DNA from: Kosmotogaceae bacterium UBA1373
GTDB taxonomy: Bacteria > Thermotogota > Thermotogae > Petrotogales > Kosmotogaceae
NCBI GenBank assembly: GCA_002305955.1
Contig: DBRH01000012.1
Location: 229,981-293,980 of the forward strand
Direction: 5' to 3'
DNA length: 64,000 nt
Positions 26,479-32,925 of the stretch are shown here, one piece after another; within the stretch, counting starts at the first letter, position 1, and each line of letters starts with the position of its first letter. The translations under genes and the position numbers were made by a program. Below the pieces are notes generated by a model. That model was given only the letters and a program-made list of their open reading frames with translations. It was not told the DNA's origin and did not search any database.

Positions 26479-26506
26479 ACGTACTATATTTAGTTTACCA
26501 CGTACT
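26479..26506 (-). repeat. Direct repeat CACGTACT upstream of the MATE gene (possible operator)
   Basis: CACGTACT occurs at 26479-26486 and again at 26499-26506, exactly 20 bp apart, which puts both copies on one face of the helix. They lie within 50 bp upstream of the MATE start codon, where a transcription factor could act. The regulator is unknown. Confidence 0.4.
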
Positions 26507-26778
26507 GCATGTCTTTGAAAGTGCTGTTATCTCAACTAATTCACTCTAGATTGACAAAAATGCGTTTTGAAAAAAGCGAAAAGAACGCATGAGTTTAGAT
26601 TGTACACTCTACCTAGAAGTTAAGCAAATCGTGTATCAACTTATTGCAAATATGATGGAGTATATTGAAATACTTTCAATTATTGCTTTTCAACACTAAA
26701 CTTACCTGGATAAACAATCTTTATTGGTGATATTATTATGCATTTCAAGAAATTATTCAATTTATATCGCCGTATTAG

Positions 26779-26807
26779 TTGACAAATATGATTTCATATG
26801 TTATGTT
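26779..26807 (+). promoter_or_regulatory. Promoter of a possible small RNA
   Basis: A consensus -35 TTGACA (26779-26784), exactly 17 nt, and TATGTT (26802-26807) on the plus strand. No plus-strand protein gene follows before the terminator at 26911-26937. Confidence 0.5.
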
Positions 26808-26813
26808 ATTTAT

Positions 26814-26938
26814 TGTGAATGGGATAAAAGTGAAACAGCAGTCGAAGAAGTCTTGCACAACAACAGCGAGTTGACATAAATGAACCCCTTGTTTAGAGAT
26901 GTGGATTAAAGTGGTGCGAAGGCACCACTCTTTTTTTT
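26814..26938 (+). ncRNA. Candidate small RNA of about 125 nt
   Basis: The region lies between a consensus promoter (26779-26807) and a strong intrinsic terminator (26911-26938) in a 576-nt gap with no protein gene on either strand. The interval has no convincing open frame; the only ATG-started stretch (26880) is 9 codons without a ribosome binding site. It does not resemble 6S, tmRNA, SRP RNA or RNase P RNA by recognisable motifs. The flanking region from 26481 to 26778 is AT-rich and appears empty. The start position is estimated from the -10 element. Confidence 0.4.
26911..26938 (+). terminator. Strong intrinsic terminator with no upstream protein gene
   Basis: GTGGTGC (26911-26917) and GCACCAC (26922-26928) form a 7-bp stem with a GAAG tetraloop, followed at once by TC and eight T residues. 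The orientation is plus, but no plus-strand gene ends here. Confidence 0.85.
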
Positions 26939-27032
26939 GCTTTCAGCCAGAAAGAGAATATGATTCTATAGGAGACATGATCCTGAGAAACTCACGTAAA
27001 CACCAAATCAGAAGCAGTCCAGACGATATGTA

Positions 27033-27563
27033 TCAACCGTGTTCGAATTCCGATCTCAAAATGCCCATTATGACTTCGTCATGATACTTTCCATCCCTGA
27101 AAATTCTCTGCCTCAGTCTTCCTTCGACTTTGAAACCACATTTGACGTACGATGCTATGGCACGCTCGTTGAAGGAGTAAACATTGAGGTTCACTTTGTT
27201 TATGTTCATCTGATCGAAAATGAACCCCAAAAGTATACTCATGGCGTCGCTTCCAAACCCTTTGTTCCAGTAGGGTTTGCCCAGGAAGATACCAACGACC
27301 GCGACACTGTTCTTCCAGTCGACTTCGTTGATTCCACAGCCACCCAGGTACTCGCCACTCTCCAGAGATTCGATCGCAAAATTGTAGGTATCTTTGAAAG
27401 CGCTCTGACTCTCGTACCACTTTTCCTCCTCTTCCAGTCTCATAGGGAAGGGAATACCGGGAACAAGCAGTCTTTTCACCTCGAAGTCGTTTATGTACTT
27501 GTGCGCAAGAACCACGTCTTCCTTCCTGTATTCTCTGAGCCTGACCTGTTTGCCTTCCAGCAA
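27033..27563 (-). CDS. GNAT-family N-acetyltransferase (RimJ/RimL type)
   Basis: The 176-residue protein has the acetyltransferase_3 fold: MLEGKQVRLREYRKED at the start, the acetyl-CoA loop GKPYWNKGFGSDAMSILL (V/I-x-x-x-x-GxGxG/A type) in the middle, and NLNVYSFNERAIASYVKCGFK near the end. Such enzymes acetylate N-termini or small amines. I chose TTG 27563, which gives the usual family N-terminus and lies just after the GGGGGTGA element; GTG 27572 is an alternative and the open frame to 27614 is unlikely. It is downstream of the uracil permease terminator, so it probably has its own promoter. Confidence 0.85.
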   Translation of the reverse strand: MLEGKQVRLREYRKEDVVLAHKYINDFEVKRLLVPGIPFPMRLEEEEKWYESQSAFKDTYNFAIESLESGEYLGGCGINEVDWKNSVAVVGIFLGKPYWNKGFGSDAMSILLGFIFDQMNINKVNLNVYSFNERAIASYVKCGFKVEGRLRQRIFRDGKYHDEVIMGILRSEFEHG

Positions 27564-27593
27564 AGCCTTCACCCCCTTATTTTCGAATAGTAT

Positions 27594-27624
27594 ATCAAAA
27601 AAAGACGCCCTCAAGGGCGTCTTT
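27594..27624 (-). terminator. Terminator of the uracil permease gene
   Basis: On the minus strand AAAGACGCCC (27624-27615) pairs with GGGCGTCTTT (27610-27601) across a 4-nt loop, followed by TTTT. It sits 22 nt after the permease stop codon. Confidence 0.88.
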
Positions 27625-27645
27625 ATATTTATTGCGAAATTCTCA

Positions 27646-28953
27646 TCATTCTTCGGGGGCTTTTGTCAGCATGAAAATAGCATTCAGAATTAGCCCAACC
27701 AGGGCTGCAAGCCCTATTCCCTCGAATTTCACGTTTCCAATCCCGATCGATGCACCGCCTATACCGATCACGAGCATCACGGCAATTATCGTCAAATTCT
27801 TGCCGTCAACCTTAACTCTGTTTTCTATGAGAGTTCTCATACCAACCGCCGAGATCATACCGAACAGAAGTATTTCAATACCTCCCATCACAGAAGTAGG
27901 TATTGACTGTATCAACGCGCCGACCTTGGGAACAAATGAGAGAACTATCGCGAATACGGCCGCTATTCTCATCACCACAGGGTTGAAGACTTTCGTTATG
28001 GCCAGAACACCGGTATTTTCACTGTATGTTGTGTTCGCTGGTCCTCCGAGGAGGCCGGCCACCGCTGTCGCTATACCGTCACCGGCAAGGGTTCTGTGTA
28101 CTCCGGGATCTTCAAAAAATTTCTTACCTGCTATAGCGGAAACGGCGAAGATATCTCCAAAATGCTCTATCGTCGGAGCAAGAGCTACCGGAACCAGAAC
28201 CGAAAGAGCGTAAAGGGAAAACTTCGGCAGAACGAACCCGGGAACACCTATCCATCCTGCTTCCGAAACCGCGGCAAAACTGACGTTACCGGTGATCGCA
28301 GCGACGACATATCCAACTATGATTCCGCACATAACCGGAATCAGCCTCGTGAAACCTTTCGTGTAGAGCCTGACAACAACGGCAGTTCCCAGAGCCACTA
28401 GAGCTATCCACCAGTTGGAGCTGGCCATGTCTATAGCCACAGGAGCAAGGTTGAGACCTATGACTGCGATTATTGTGCCGGCAACCGCCGGTGGGAAGAG
28501 CTTTTCAAATTTTTCGACACCAATGAACTTGATCAATATCGCGATACCTACCTGGACCAGACCGGCGATCATGATCCCTCCGGTCGCGTAAGCGATCATC
28601 TCCGGTGTTATCGAAACTCCTGCAGCCATCGCCTCCGGTACGGATTGGAATTTGTCCGAGACATTGGCGTGGTAAAGTATAACGGCGTTTATCGGAGCTA
28701 TGTAGGCGAAACTGGAACCGAGAAATATCGGGACCTTCCATTTCGTGAGAAGGTGGAAAATCAGTGTTCCGATTCCTGCGGTGAAAAGAGCGACATTGAC
28801 TGGAACACCGGTAAGGTACGGTACCAGTACGGTTGCGCCAAACATGGTGAAGGCGTGTTGAAGACCTAGAACCAGCAAAGCCCCTTTGTTCAAACCTTTG
28901 CTTCTGTCTTCCTGAGCTTGAATCTGTTGATAAGACGAATTTTCTTTGCTCAC
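27646..28953 (-). CDS. uraA: Uracil/xanthine permease (NCS2 family)
   Basis: The 435-residue protein has 14 predicted membrane segments and NCS2 features: [19 protein letters not shown] near the start, [12 protein letters not shown] in the third helix, [14 protein letters not shown] with the conserved Glu in helix 8, and [16 protein letters not shown] in helix 10. It imports uracil or another nucleobase with H+ or Na+. GTG 28953 is chosen because a GGAGGAGGGA element lies just upstream; the ORF can be read further but includes an upstream terminator. It is monocistronic with its own terminator. Uracil is the likeliest substrate from helix 8 and 10 motifs. Confidence 0.88.
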   Translation of the reverse strand: MSKENSSYQQIQAQEDRSKGLNKGALLVLGLQHAFTMFGATVLVPYLTGVPVNVALFTAGIGTLIFHLLTKWKVPIFLGSSFAYIAPINAVILYHANVSDKFQSVPEAMAAGVSITPEMIAYATGGIMIAGLVQVGIAILIKFIGVEKFEKLFPPAVAGTIIAVIGLNLAPVAIDMASSNWWIALVALGTAVVVRLYTKGFTRLIPVMCGIIVGYVVAAITGNVSFAAVSEAGWIGVPGFVLPKFSLYALSVLVPVALAPTIEHFGDIFAVSAIAGKKFFEDPGVHRTLAGDGIATAVAGLLGGPANTTYSENTGVLAITKVFNPVVMRIAAVFAIVLSFVPKVGALIQSIPTSVMGGIEILLFGMISAVGMRTLIENRVKVDGKNLTIIAVMLVIGIGGASIGIGNVKFEGIGLAALVGLILNAIFMLTKAPEE

Positions 28954-29001
28954 AAGATCCCTCCTCCTGGATGATGGGTTTGTATTAAGAGTTGTTCCGG
29001 T

Positions 29002-29034
29002 GTAAAAAAAAACCTCACGGGGAATCCGTGAGGT
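29002..29034 (-). terminator. Terminator of the 54-aa gene
   Basis: On the minus strand ACCTCACGG (29034-29026) pairs with CCGTGAGGT (29020-29012) across 5 nt, followed by at least nine T residues. The stem starts at the stop codon of the 54-aa gene, and the structure separates it from uraA. Confidence 0.9.
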
Positions 29035-29198
29035 CATTCATTTACTGTTTTTTCGATCGACACCGCTTCCATAAGAGTGTCGATTTCGAGTATATGCCTG
29101 TCGGGGTTGATCACCCCATCCATTATGAATCCATGATGGCCATCGATGAAAATCGATGCAAGAGCTAGATTTTCGACGATAACAGGATCTGGTTTCAT
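29034..29198 (-). CDS. 54-aa conserved-looking small protein
   Basis: A 54-residue reading frame begins at ATG 29198 with AAGGAG at 7-nt spacing and ends at TGA 29034. The product (MKPDPVIVENLALASIFID, then GHHGFIMDGVINPDRHI, then an acidic end) has three His residues and several acidic residues, so metal or ligand binding is possible. It has a full promoter upstream and a strong terminator downstream, which argues for a genuine gene. I know no family. A longer overlapping frame (29038-29298) has no ribosome binding site and is probably false. Confidence 0.6.
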   Translation of the reverse strand: MKPDPVIVENLALASIFIDGHHGFIMDGVINPDRHILEIDTLMEAVSIEKTVNE

Positions 29199-29248
29199 CT
29201 GAGCAACTCCTTAAGAGATTTATCAAGGGAGATTCTATCAAATCTGGT

Positions 29249-29276
29249 AGTATAAAATCAAGTGATAGTATGGCAA
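29249..29276 (-). promoter_or_regulatory. Promoter of the 54-aa gene
   Basis: On the minus strand, -35 TTGCCA (29276-29271), a 16-nt spacer and -10 TATACT (29254-29249), each matching consensus at five of six positions, about 50 nt upstream of the ATG. Confidence 0.6.
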
Positions 29277-29400
29277 TTATAAAGAAAAGTCTCTCCAATA
29301 ATTACTACAGGAGAGACTGGATGAAGGTTTCAGAGATTTGTTAAGTTATTTTTTAGGGACTAATTCTAAATTGAACAGAAGGCAACAAGTAATTCCCGTC

Positions 29401-29844
29401 TTAAACCGTGCCGTAGAGTTTCACGAGATCAATAAGATGCCTCTTCTCCTCGGCGATAATCTTCTTGAGACTCTCGCTGTTGGGTATGAAGGTTTCTAGA
29501 TCGCCGTAGAAAATTATGCTGTCCTTCTCGACTTCCATGGCTGCACTTATAGCCTTGTTGAGGTTCTGTGGCACCTCTTCGGATTCGATCTTCGGGAAGA
29601 TCGAAATCTCAGCATAAGACTTGAGATAGCCCACGTTGTCTTCCCACTCGGCCGTTACCGGTAAGTTTTCGATATCCTTGAGCATCTCTCTGAACCTGCT
29701 GGCGTGGTCCCTTTCCTGGTCGGCCAGATGTGAGAAGAGTTCTTTAATTTTTCCAGTCGTTTTTTCTGCTAGTTTCGAGTAGTAGGAATAACCGGCCCCT
29801 TCGATTTTTAGAGCGATTGAAAGCATATCGTTTACGGTAAGCAT
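29401..29844 (-). CDS. Rubrerythrin/ferritin-like diiron-carboxylate protein
   Basis: The 147-residue all-helical protein carries the four-helix-bundle ligand pattern: ALKIEGAGYSYY (Glu in helix 1), DQERDHASRF (E-x-x-H in helix 2), SAAMEVEKDSIIFY (Glu in helix 3) and AEEKRHLIDL (E-x-x-H in helix 4). This predicts a diiron site. Unlike full rubrerythrin it has no rubredoxin C-terminus. Such proteins reduce peroxide or handle iron in anaerobes. ATG 29844 has AAGGAGG upstream. It follows spoVS on the same strand after a hairpin, with 105 nt between them. Confidence 0.8.
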   Translation of the reverse strand: MLTVNDMLSIALKIEGAGYSYYSKLAEKTTGKIKELFSHLADQERDHASRFREMLKDIENLPVTAEWEDNVGYLKSYAEISIFPKIESEEVPQNLNKAISAAMEVEKDSIIFYGDLETFIPNSESLKKIIAEEKRHLIDLVKLYGTV

Positions 29845-29907
29845 CGTAATCCTCCTTTTAAATTTCTCATTGACTATTCTAGCATTTTTGAATCGTTTAG
29901 AAATGAA

Positions 29908-29933
29908 GAAAAGAGATCTCTCGATCTCTTTTC
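29908..29933 (-). terminator. Terminator of spoVS
   Basis: GAAAAGAGATC (29908-29918) and GATCTCTTTTC (29923-29933) form a perfect 11-bp stem with a TCTC loop, 17 nt after the spoVS stop on the minus strand. The arms themselves supply A and T runs; the T-tract after the stem is interrupted. Confidence 0.7.
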
Positions 29934-29949
29934 TGTATTTGTGGTATCG

Positions 29950-30222
29950 TTACTCTTCTTCTTTTCCTGAGATGATCTTTATAGTGATTCCCGTCCGCAT
30001 TTCTTCGCCAATCTGTATTTCCACAAAACCAGGAACCATGTACACTTTCGTTCCCTGTTCTCTGAGGAATCTTGAGGCGATGGCCACAGCTTTGACAGCC
30101 TGGTTCACAGCACCAGCGCCAATGGCCTGAAGCTCCACCTGTTCATTCTTAGAGATTACTCCGGCAATGGCACCTGCTACCTTGTTAGGGTTTGATTTAG
30201 AACTGACCTTCAGGATCTCCAT
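29950..30222 (-). CDS. spoVS: Stage V sporulation protein S homologue (SpoVS)
   Basis: The 90-residue protein matches the SpoVS/Alba-like family over its whole length: MEILKVSSKSNPNKVAGAIA, QAIGAGAVNQAVKAVAIA and a C-terminal GFVEIQIGEE with the ITIKI strand. In Bacillus it affects septum and late sporulation, but the protein is widespread in non-spore-formers including Thermotogota, where its role is unknown; the Alba-like fold suggests nucleic-acid binding. The ATG follows AGGAGG. It is 125 nt downstream of korA and has its own terminator. Confidence 0.9.
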   Translation of the reverse strand: MEILKVSSKSNPNKVAGAIAGVISKNEQVELQAIGAGAVNQAVKAVAIASRFLREQGTKVYMVPGFVEIQIGEEMRTGITIKIISGKEEE

Positions 30223-30346
30223 TAAGATTTCCTCCTTCTCCGGGTTTTTTCGCTGTTATTCTACCACAGAGGCCACCCATTTCGCAAAAGTTTTAACATT
30301 CTATTTATTCTGCAGAAGGAGTCTAGAAAAGAACCGTATCTATCGA

Positions 30347-31501
30347 TCAAAGATCCATTATTTCAGATTTCACCCTTGATATCGAATCCAATATTTCCTG
30401 GGGCGTAATGAGCTCGCCATCGACCTTTCCCAGATGCTCAAGCTTGACTCCTCGTTTGTTCAATCTCGACACTTCAAAGAGTATCTGACCGAGATTCATC
30501 TCGGCAACGATCACTGCGCTGACTTTTTTGAGGAGCTGTCTCAACCTCGTGCTCGGAAAGGGCCAGATCGTAACGGGTTTGAAAAGCCCCACGTTTATCT
30601 TGTCTTCGCGTGCCATTTTGACAGCCTTCATTGCGCTTCGCGCCACCGATCCATATGCCAGAACCAGGATCTCGGCATCCTCGGTCATGAATTCGTCGTA
30701 GATAACTATCTCGTCGCTGTGCAAACGGATTTTGTTGTCCAGACGTCTGAGGAGCCTTGAAACATCCGAGGGTGTGCCCACTGGAAAGCCAGATTCATCG
30801 TGCACCAGCCCCGAAACGTGAAATCTCGATTTTCCCATTTTTACAAGGGGAGTGGCCATCATCTGATCGTCGCCTTCGAATGGGTGGAAGATATCATCTT
30901 CGGCCAGACCCGTTTCACCCGTTCTTGGTACTACCATCATTTCCGATTCGTAAGGAAGATAAACGCTCTCCCTCATATGGCCAAGTATTTCGTCCATCAG
31001 AAAGATCACGGGGGTTCTGTAAAGCTCGGCGTAATTGAAAGCGGTAACGATGTACTTATAGACCTCTTCGACGTTGGATGGATAAATCGCAATGATCTGG
31101 TGATCGCCGTGCGTGCCCCACCTGGCTTGCATGACATCTCCCTGCGCCGTCTTGGTAGGCATCCCCGTGGAAGGTCCTCCACGCTGAACATTGACTATAA
31201 CGGTGGGAGTTTCGGTCATAGCGGCGTAGCCGATAGCTTCCTGCATCAGCGAAAATCCAGGTCCGCTTGTTGCGGTCATTGATTTTTCGCCTGAAAGCGA
31301 AGCGCCTATAATGGCGGCAGCGCTGGCGATCTCGTCTTCCATCTGTATGAAAGTACCGCCGACTTTCGGAAGTTCCTTTGCCATCGTTTCCGCTATCTCG
31401 GTAGCCGGTGTGATGGGGTATCCGGCGAAAAACCTGCACCCGGCTTTGATGGCTCCGAGCGCACAGGCCTCGTCACCCTGAAGCAGGACAAACTCACGCA
31501 T
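30347..31501 (-). CDS. korA: 2-oxoacid:ferredoxin oxidoreductase, alpha subunit (KorA-like)
   Basis: The 384-residue protein has the alpha-subunit layout: a pyrimidine-binding domain with GCRFFAGYPITPATEIAE and QMEDEIASAAAIIGAS, a TSGPGFSLMQEAIGYA segment, and a C-terminal transketolase-like domain with NLGQILFEVSR. It should act with a beta subunit holding TPP and Fe-S to decarboxylate 2-oxoglutarate or a branched 2-oxoacid with ferredoxin. It overlaps the ferredoxin gene by 8 bp (translational coupling), but neither KorB nor KorC is encoded here. ATG 31501 is preferred over TTG 31507. The exact 2-oxoacid is uncertain (2-oxoglutarate or 2-oxoisovalerate). Confidence 0.8.
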   Translation of the reverse strand: MREFVLLQGDEACALGAIKAGCRFFAGYPITPATEIAETMAKELPKVGGTFIQMEDEIASAAAIIGASLSGEKSMTATSGPGFSLMQEAIGYAAMTETPTVIVNVQRGGPSTGMPTKTAQGDVMQARWGTHGDHQIIAIYPSNVEEVYKYIVTAFNYAELYRTPVIFLMDEILGHMRESVYLPYESEMMVVPRTGETGLAEDDIFHPFEGDDQMMATPLVKMGKSRFHVSGLVHDESGFPVGTPSDVSRLLRRLDNKIRLHSDEIVIYDEFMTEDAEILVLAYGSVARSAMKAVKMAREDKINVGLFKPVTIWPFPSTRLRQLLKKVSAVIVAEMNLGQILFEVSRLNKRGVKLEHLGKVDGELITPQEILDSISRVKSEIMDL

Positions 31502-31718
31502 TTTCAATCACCGCCTCTACCTCCTGAATGTCTATGGCGAAATCCGGACAGGAGTTCTCGCACATGGAACAACCGATACAGGTTGTGTGATCGAGTACCT
31601 GAGGTTTGCCGAGCTCTCCCTTTGTTATCGTCTTGGTCGGACAGATCCAGTAACAGATGCCGCATCTCTTGCAGAAGTTGTGGTTGATATTCACTCGAAA
31701 TTGCCGTTTCCCTGCCAT
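31494..31718 (-). CDS. korD: 4Fe-4S ferredoxin subunit of a 2-oxoacid oxidoreductase (KorD-like)
   Basis: The 74-residue protein carries two [4Fe-4S] motifs, CKRCGICYWICPTK and CIGCSMCENSCPD, each C-x2-C-x2-C-x3-C-P, as in delta subunits of 2-oxoacid:ferredoxin oxidoreductases. It transfers electrons from the TPP subunit to free ferredoxin. Its start has GGGAGG upstream, and it is linked by 17 nt to the decarboxylase beta-subunit gene and overlaps korA. Confidence 0.85.
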   Translation of the reverse strand: MAGKRQFRVNINHNFCKRCGICYWICPTKTITKGELGKPQVLDHTTCIGCSMCENSCPDFAIDIQEVEAVIENA

Positions 31719-31735
31719 TTAAAATTCCTCCCGCT

Positions 31736-32860
31736 CTACTTTATGATAGAAAGAAATACTCCGGCGGCTACCGCAGAACCAATGACGCCAGCTATATTGG
31801 GTCCCATGGCATGCATCAATATGAAATTCGTTCCATCCTCTTCGGATGCCACCTTTTGAGCGACTCTGGCGGCCGTTGGAACGGCCGATACTCCTGCTGC
31901 CCCTATCAACGGGTTCACCTTGTTGGTCGAGAAGAGGTTCATCAGTTTGGCGAAAAGTACTCCCGAAGCCGTTGCGACTATGAAGGCCGCGCACCCGAGG
32001 ACCATTACCATTATACTCTCCACTGACAAGAATATCTTTCCATCGGCCTTTGCTCCTACAGAAACACACAGGAGTATTATAACCGTATCGGATATGTACT
32101 TGCCTGAAGCCTCTACGAGACGTTTAGTTCTGCCGTTCTCTCTAAGCAGATTACCCAGCATCAACATTCCAATAAGGGGAAGCGACTGTGGAACGATTAT
32201 TGAAATCGCTATTGTAGATACAACGGGAAATACGATTCTTTCGAGCTTAGATACCTTTCTCAGTTGTTTTCCCATGACTATCCTTCGTTCTTTCTTCGTG
32301 GTCAGCAGTTTCATAACCGGTGGTTGGATTACGGGGACCAGAGCTATATAAGAGTAGGAGGCTATGGCTATCACCGGTAGATATTGAGACTTGAGAACGC
32401 TTGCAACATAAATGGAAGTCGGCCCGTCCGCACCGCCGATTATCGAAATCGCCGCTGCATCGAGCAATGAAAAACCAAGAAGATTCGCCCCGATGAACGT
32501 CACAAAGACCCCTATCTGCGCCGCCGCACCCAGGAAAAGAGTCTTGGGATTTGCAAGGACGAACGAAAAATCTGTCACAGCTCCGATCCCGAGAAAAATA
32601 AGAGGAGGATAGATTCCCAGAACCAGACCTTGCTGAAGGATCCACATGAAACCCGTTCCCGGCTCGAAAACACCGGTCACCTGGGGAGGAATGTTGGCGA
32701 TTATCATCCCAAAAGCTATCGGAATAAGCAATAGAGGCTCCGCGTCTTTCGCTACGGCAAGGTACATTAGAAGCGAAGCTATTGCGAACATGACTATGTT
32801 TTCCCAGCTCAGATTTGTGAAACCGGACTGAGCGAAATACCCTGAGATCAACTCTGCCAT
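31736..32860 (-). CDS. Sodium-translocating decarboxylase beta subunit (OadB/GcdB family)
   Basis: The 374-residue membrane protein has about nine hydrophobic segments and OadB signatures: PLIFLGIGAVTDFSFVLANP, IIGGADGPTSIYVA and NPLIGAAGVSAVPTAARV, including the Asp and Ser/Asn that carry Na+. The beta subunit decarboxylates carboxybiotin and exports Na+. Alpha (carboxyltransferase), gamma and biotin-carrier subunits are not encoded nearby. It is the first gene of a three-gene operon with korD and korA. ATG 32860 follows GGAGGT. The substrate (oxaloacetate, methylmalonyl-CoA or glutaconyl-CoA) depends on the missing alpha subunit. Confidence 0.88.
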   Translation of the reverse strand: MAELISGYFAQSGFTNLSWENIVMFAIASLLMYLAVAKDAEPLLLIPIAFGMIIANIPPQVTGVFEPGTGFMWILQQGLVLGIYPPLIFLGIGAVTDFSFVLANPKTLFLGAAAQIGVFVTFIGANLLGFSLLDAAAISIIGGADGPTSIYVASVLKSQYLPVIAIASYSYIALVPVIQPPVMKLLTTKKERRIVMGKQLRKVSKLERIVFPVVSTIAISIIVPQSLPLIGMLMLGNLLRENGRTKRLVEASGKYISDTVIILLCVSVGAKADGKIFLSVESIMVMVLGCAAFIVATASGVLFAKLMNLFSTNKVNPLIGAAGVSAVPTAARVAQKVASEEDGTNFILMHAMGPNIAGVIGSAVAAGVFLSIIK

Positions 32861-32877
32861 GATAGGCTAACCTCCAG

Positions 32878-32917
32878 AAAAATAATGAAAGCCGCGACCC
32901 CGCGCGAGAGTCACGGC
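32878..32917 (-). terminator. Terminator of ppdK
   Basis: On the minus strand GCCGTGAC (32917-32910) pairs with GTCGCGGC (32898-32891) with one G-U pair and an 11-nt loop, followed by TTTCATTATTTTTC. It starts 9 nt after the ppdK stop. Confidence 0.7.
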
Positions 32918-32925
32918 GAAAGTAA

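Noticed and set aside
26551..26899. Two further TTGACA boxes (26551 and 26871) as promoters
   Set aside because: At 16-18 nt downstream neither has a -10 box better than three of six matches, so only the one at 26779 is kept as a candidate.
26880..26910. Nine-codon frame before the 26911 terminator as a leader peptide
   Set aside because: No ribosome binding site, no repeated codon, and no gene downstream of the terminator on that strand.
27039..27590. 183-aa plus-strand frame opposite the GNAT gene
   Set aside because: Complete antisense of a gene with clear acetyltransferase motifs.
29038..29298. 86-aa minus-strand frame overlapping the 54-aa gene
   Set aside because: No ribosome binding site at its start, it spans the promoter region of the 54-aa gene, and the sequence looks random. 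The 54-aa frame has proper signals.
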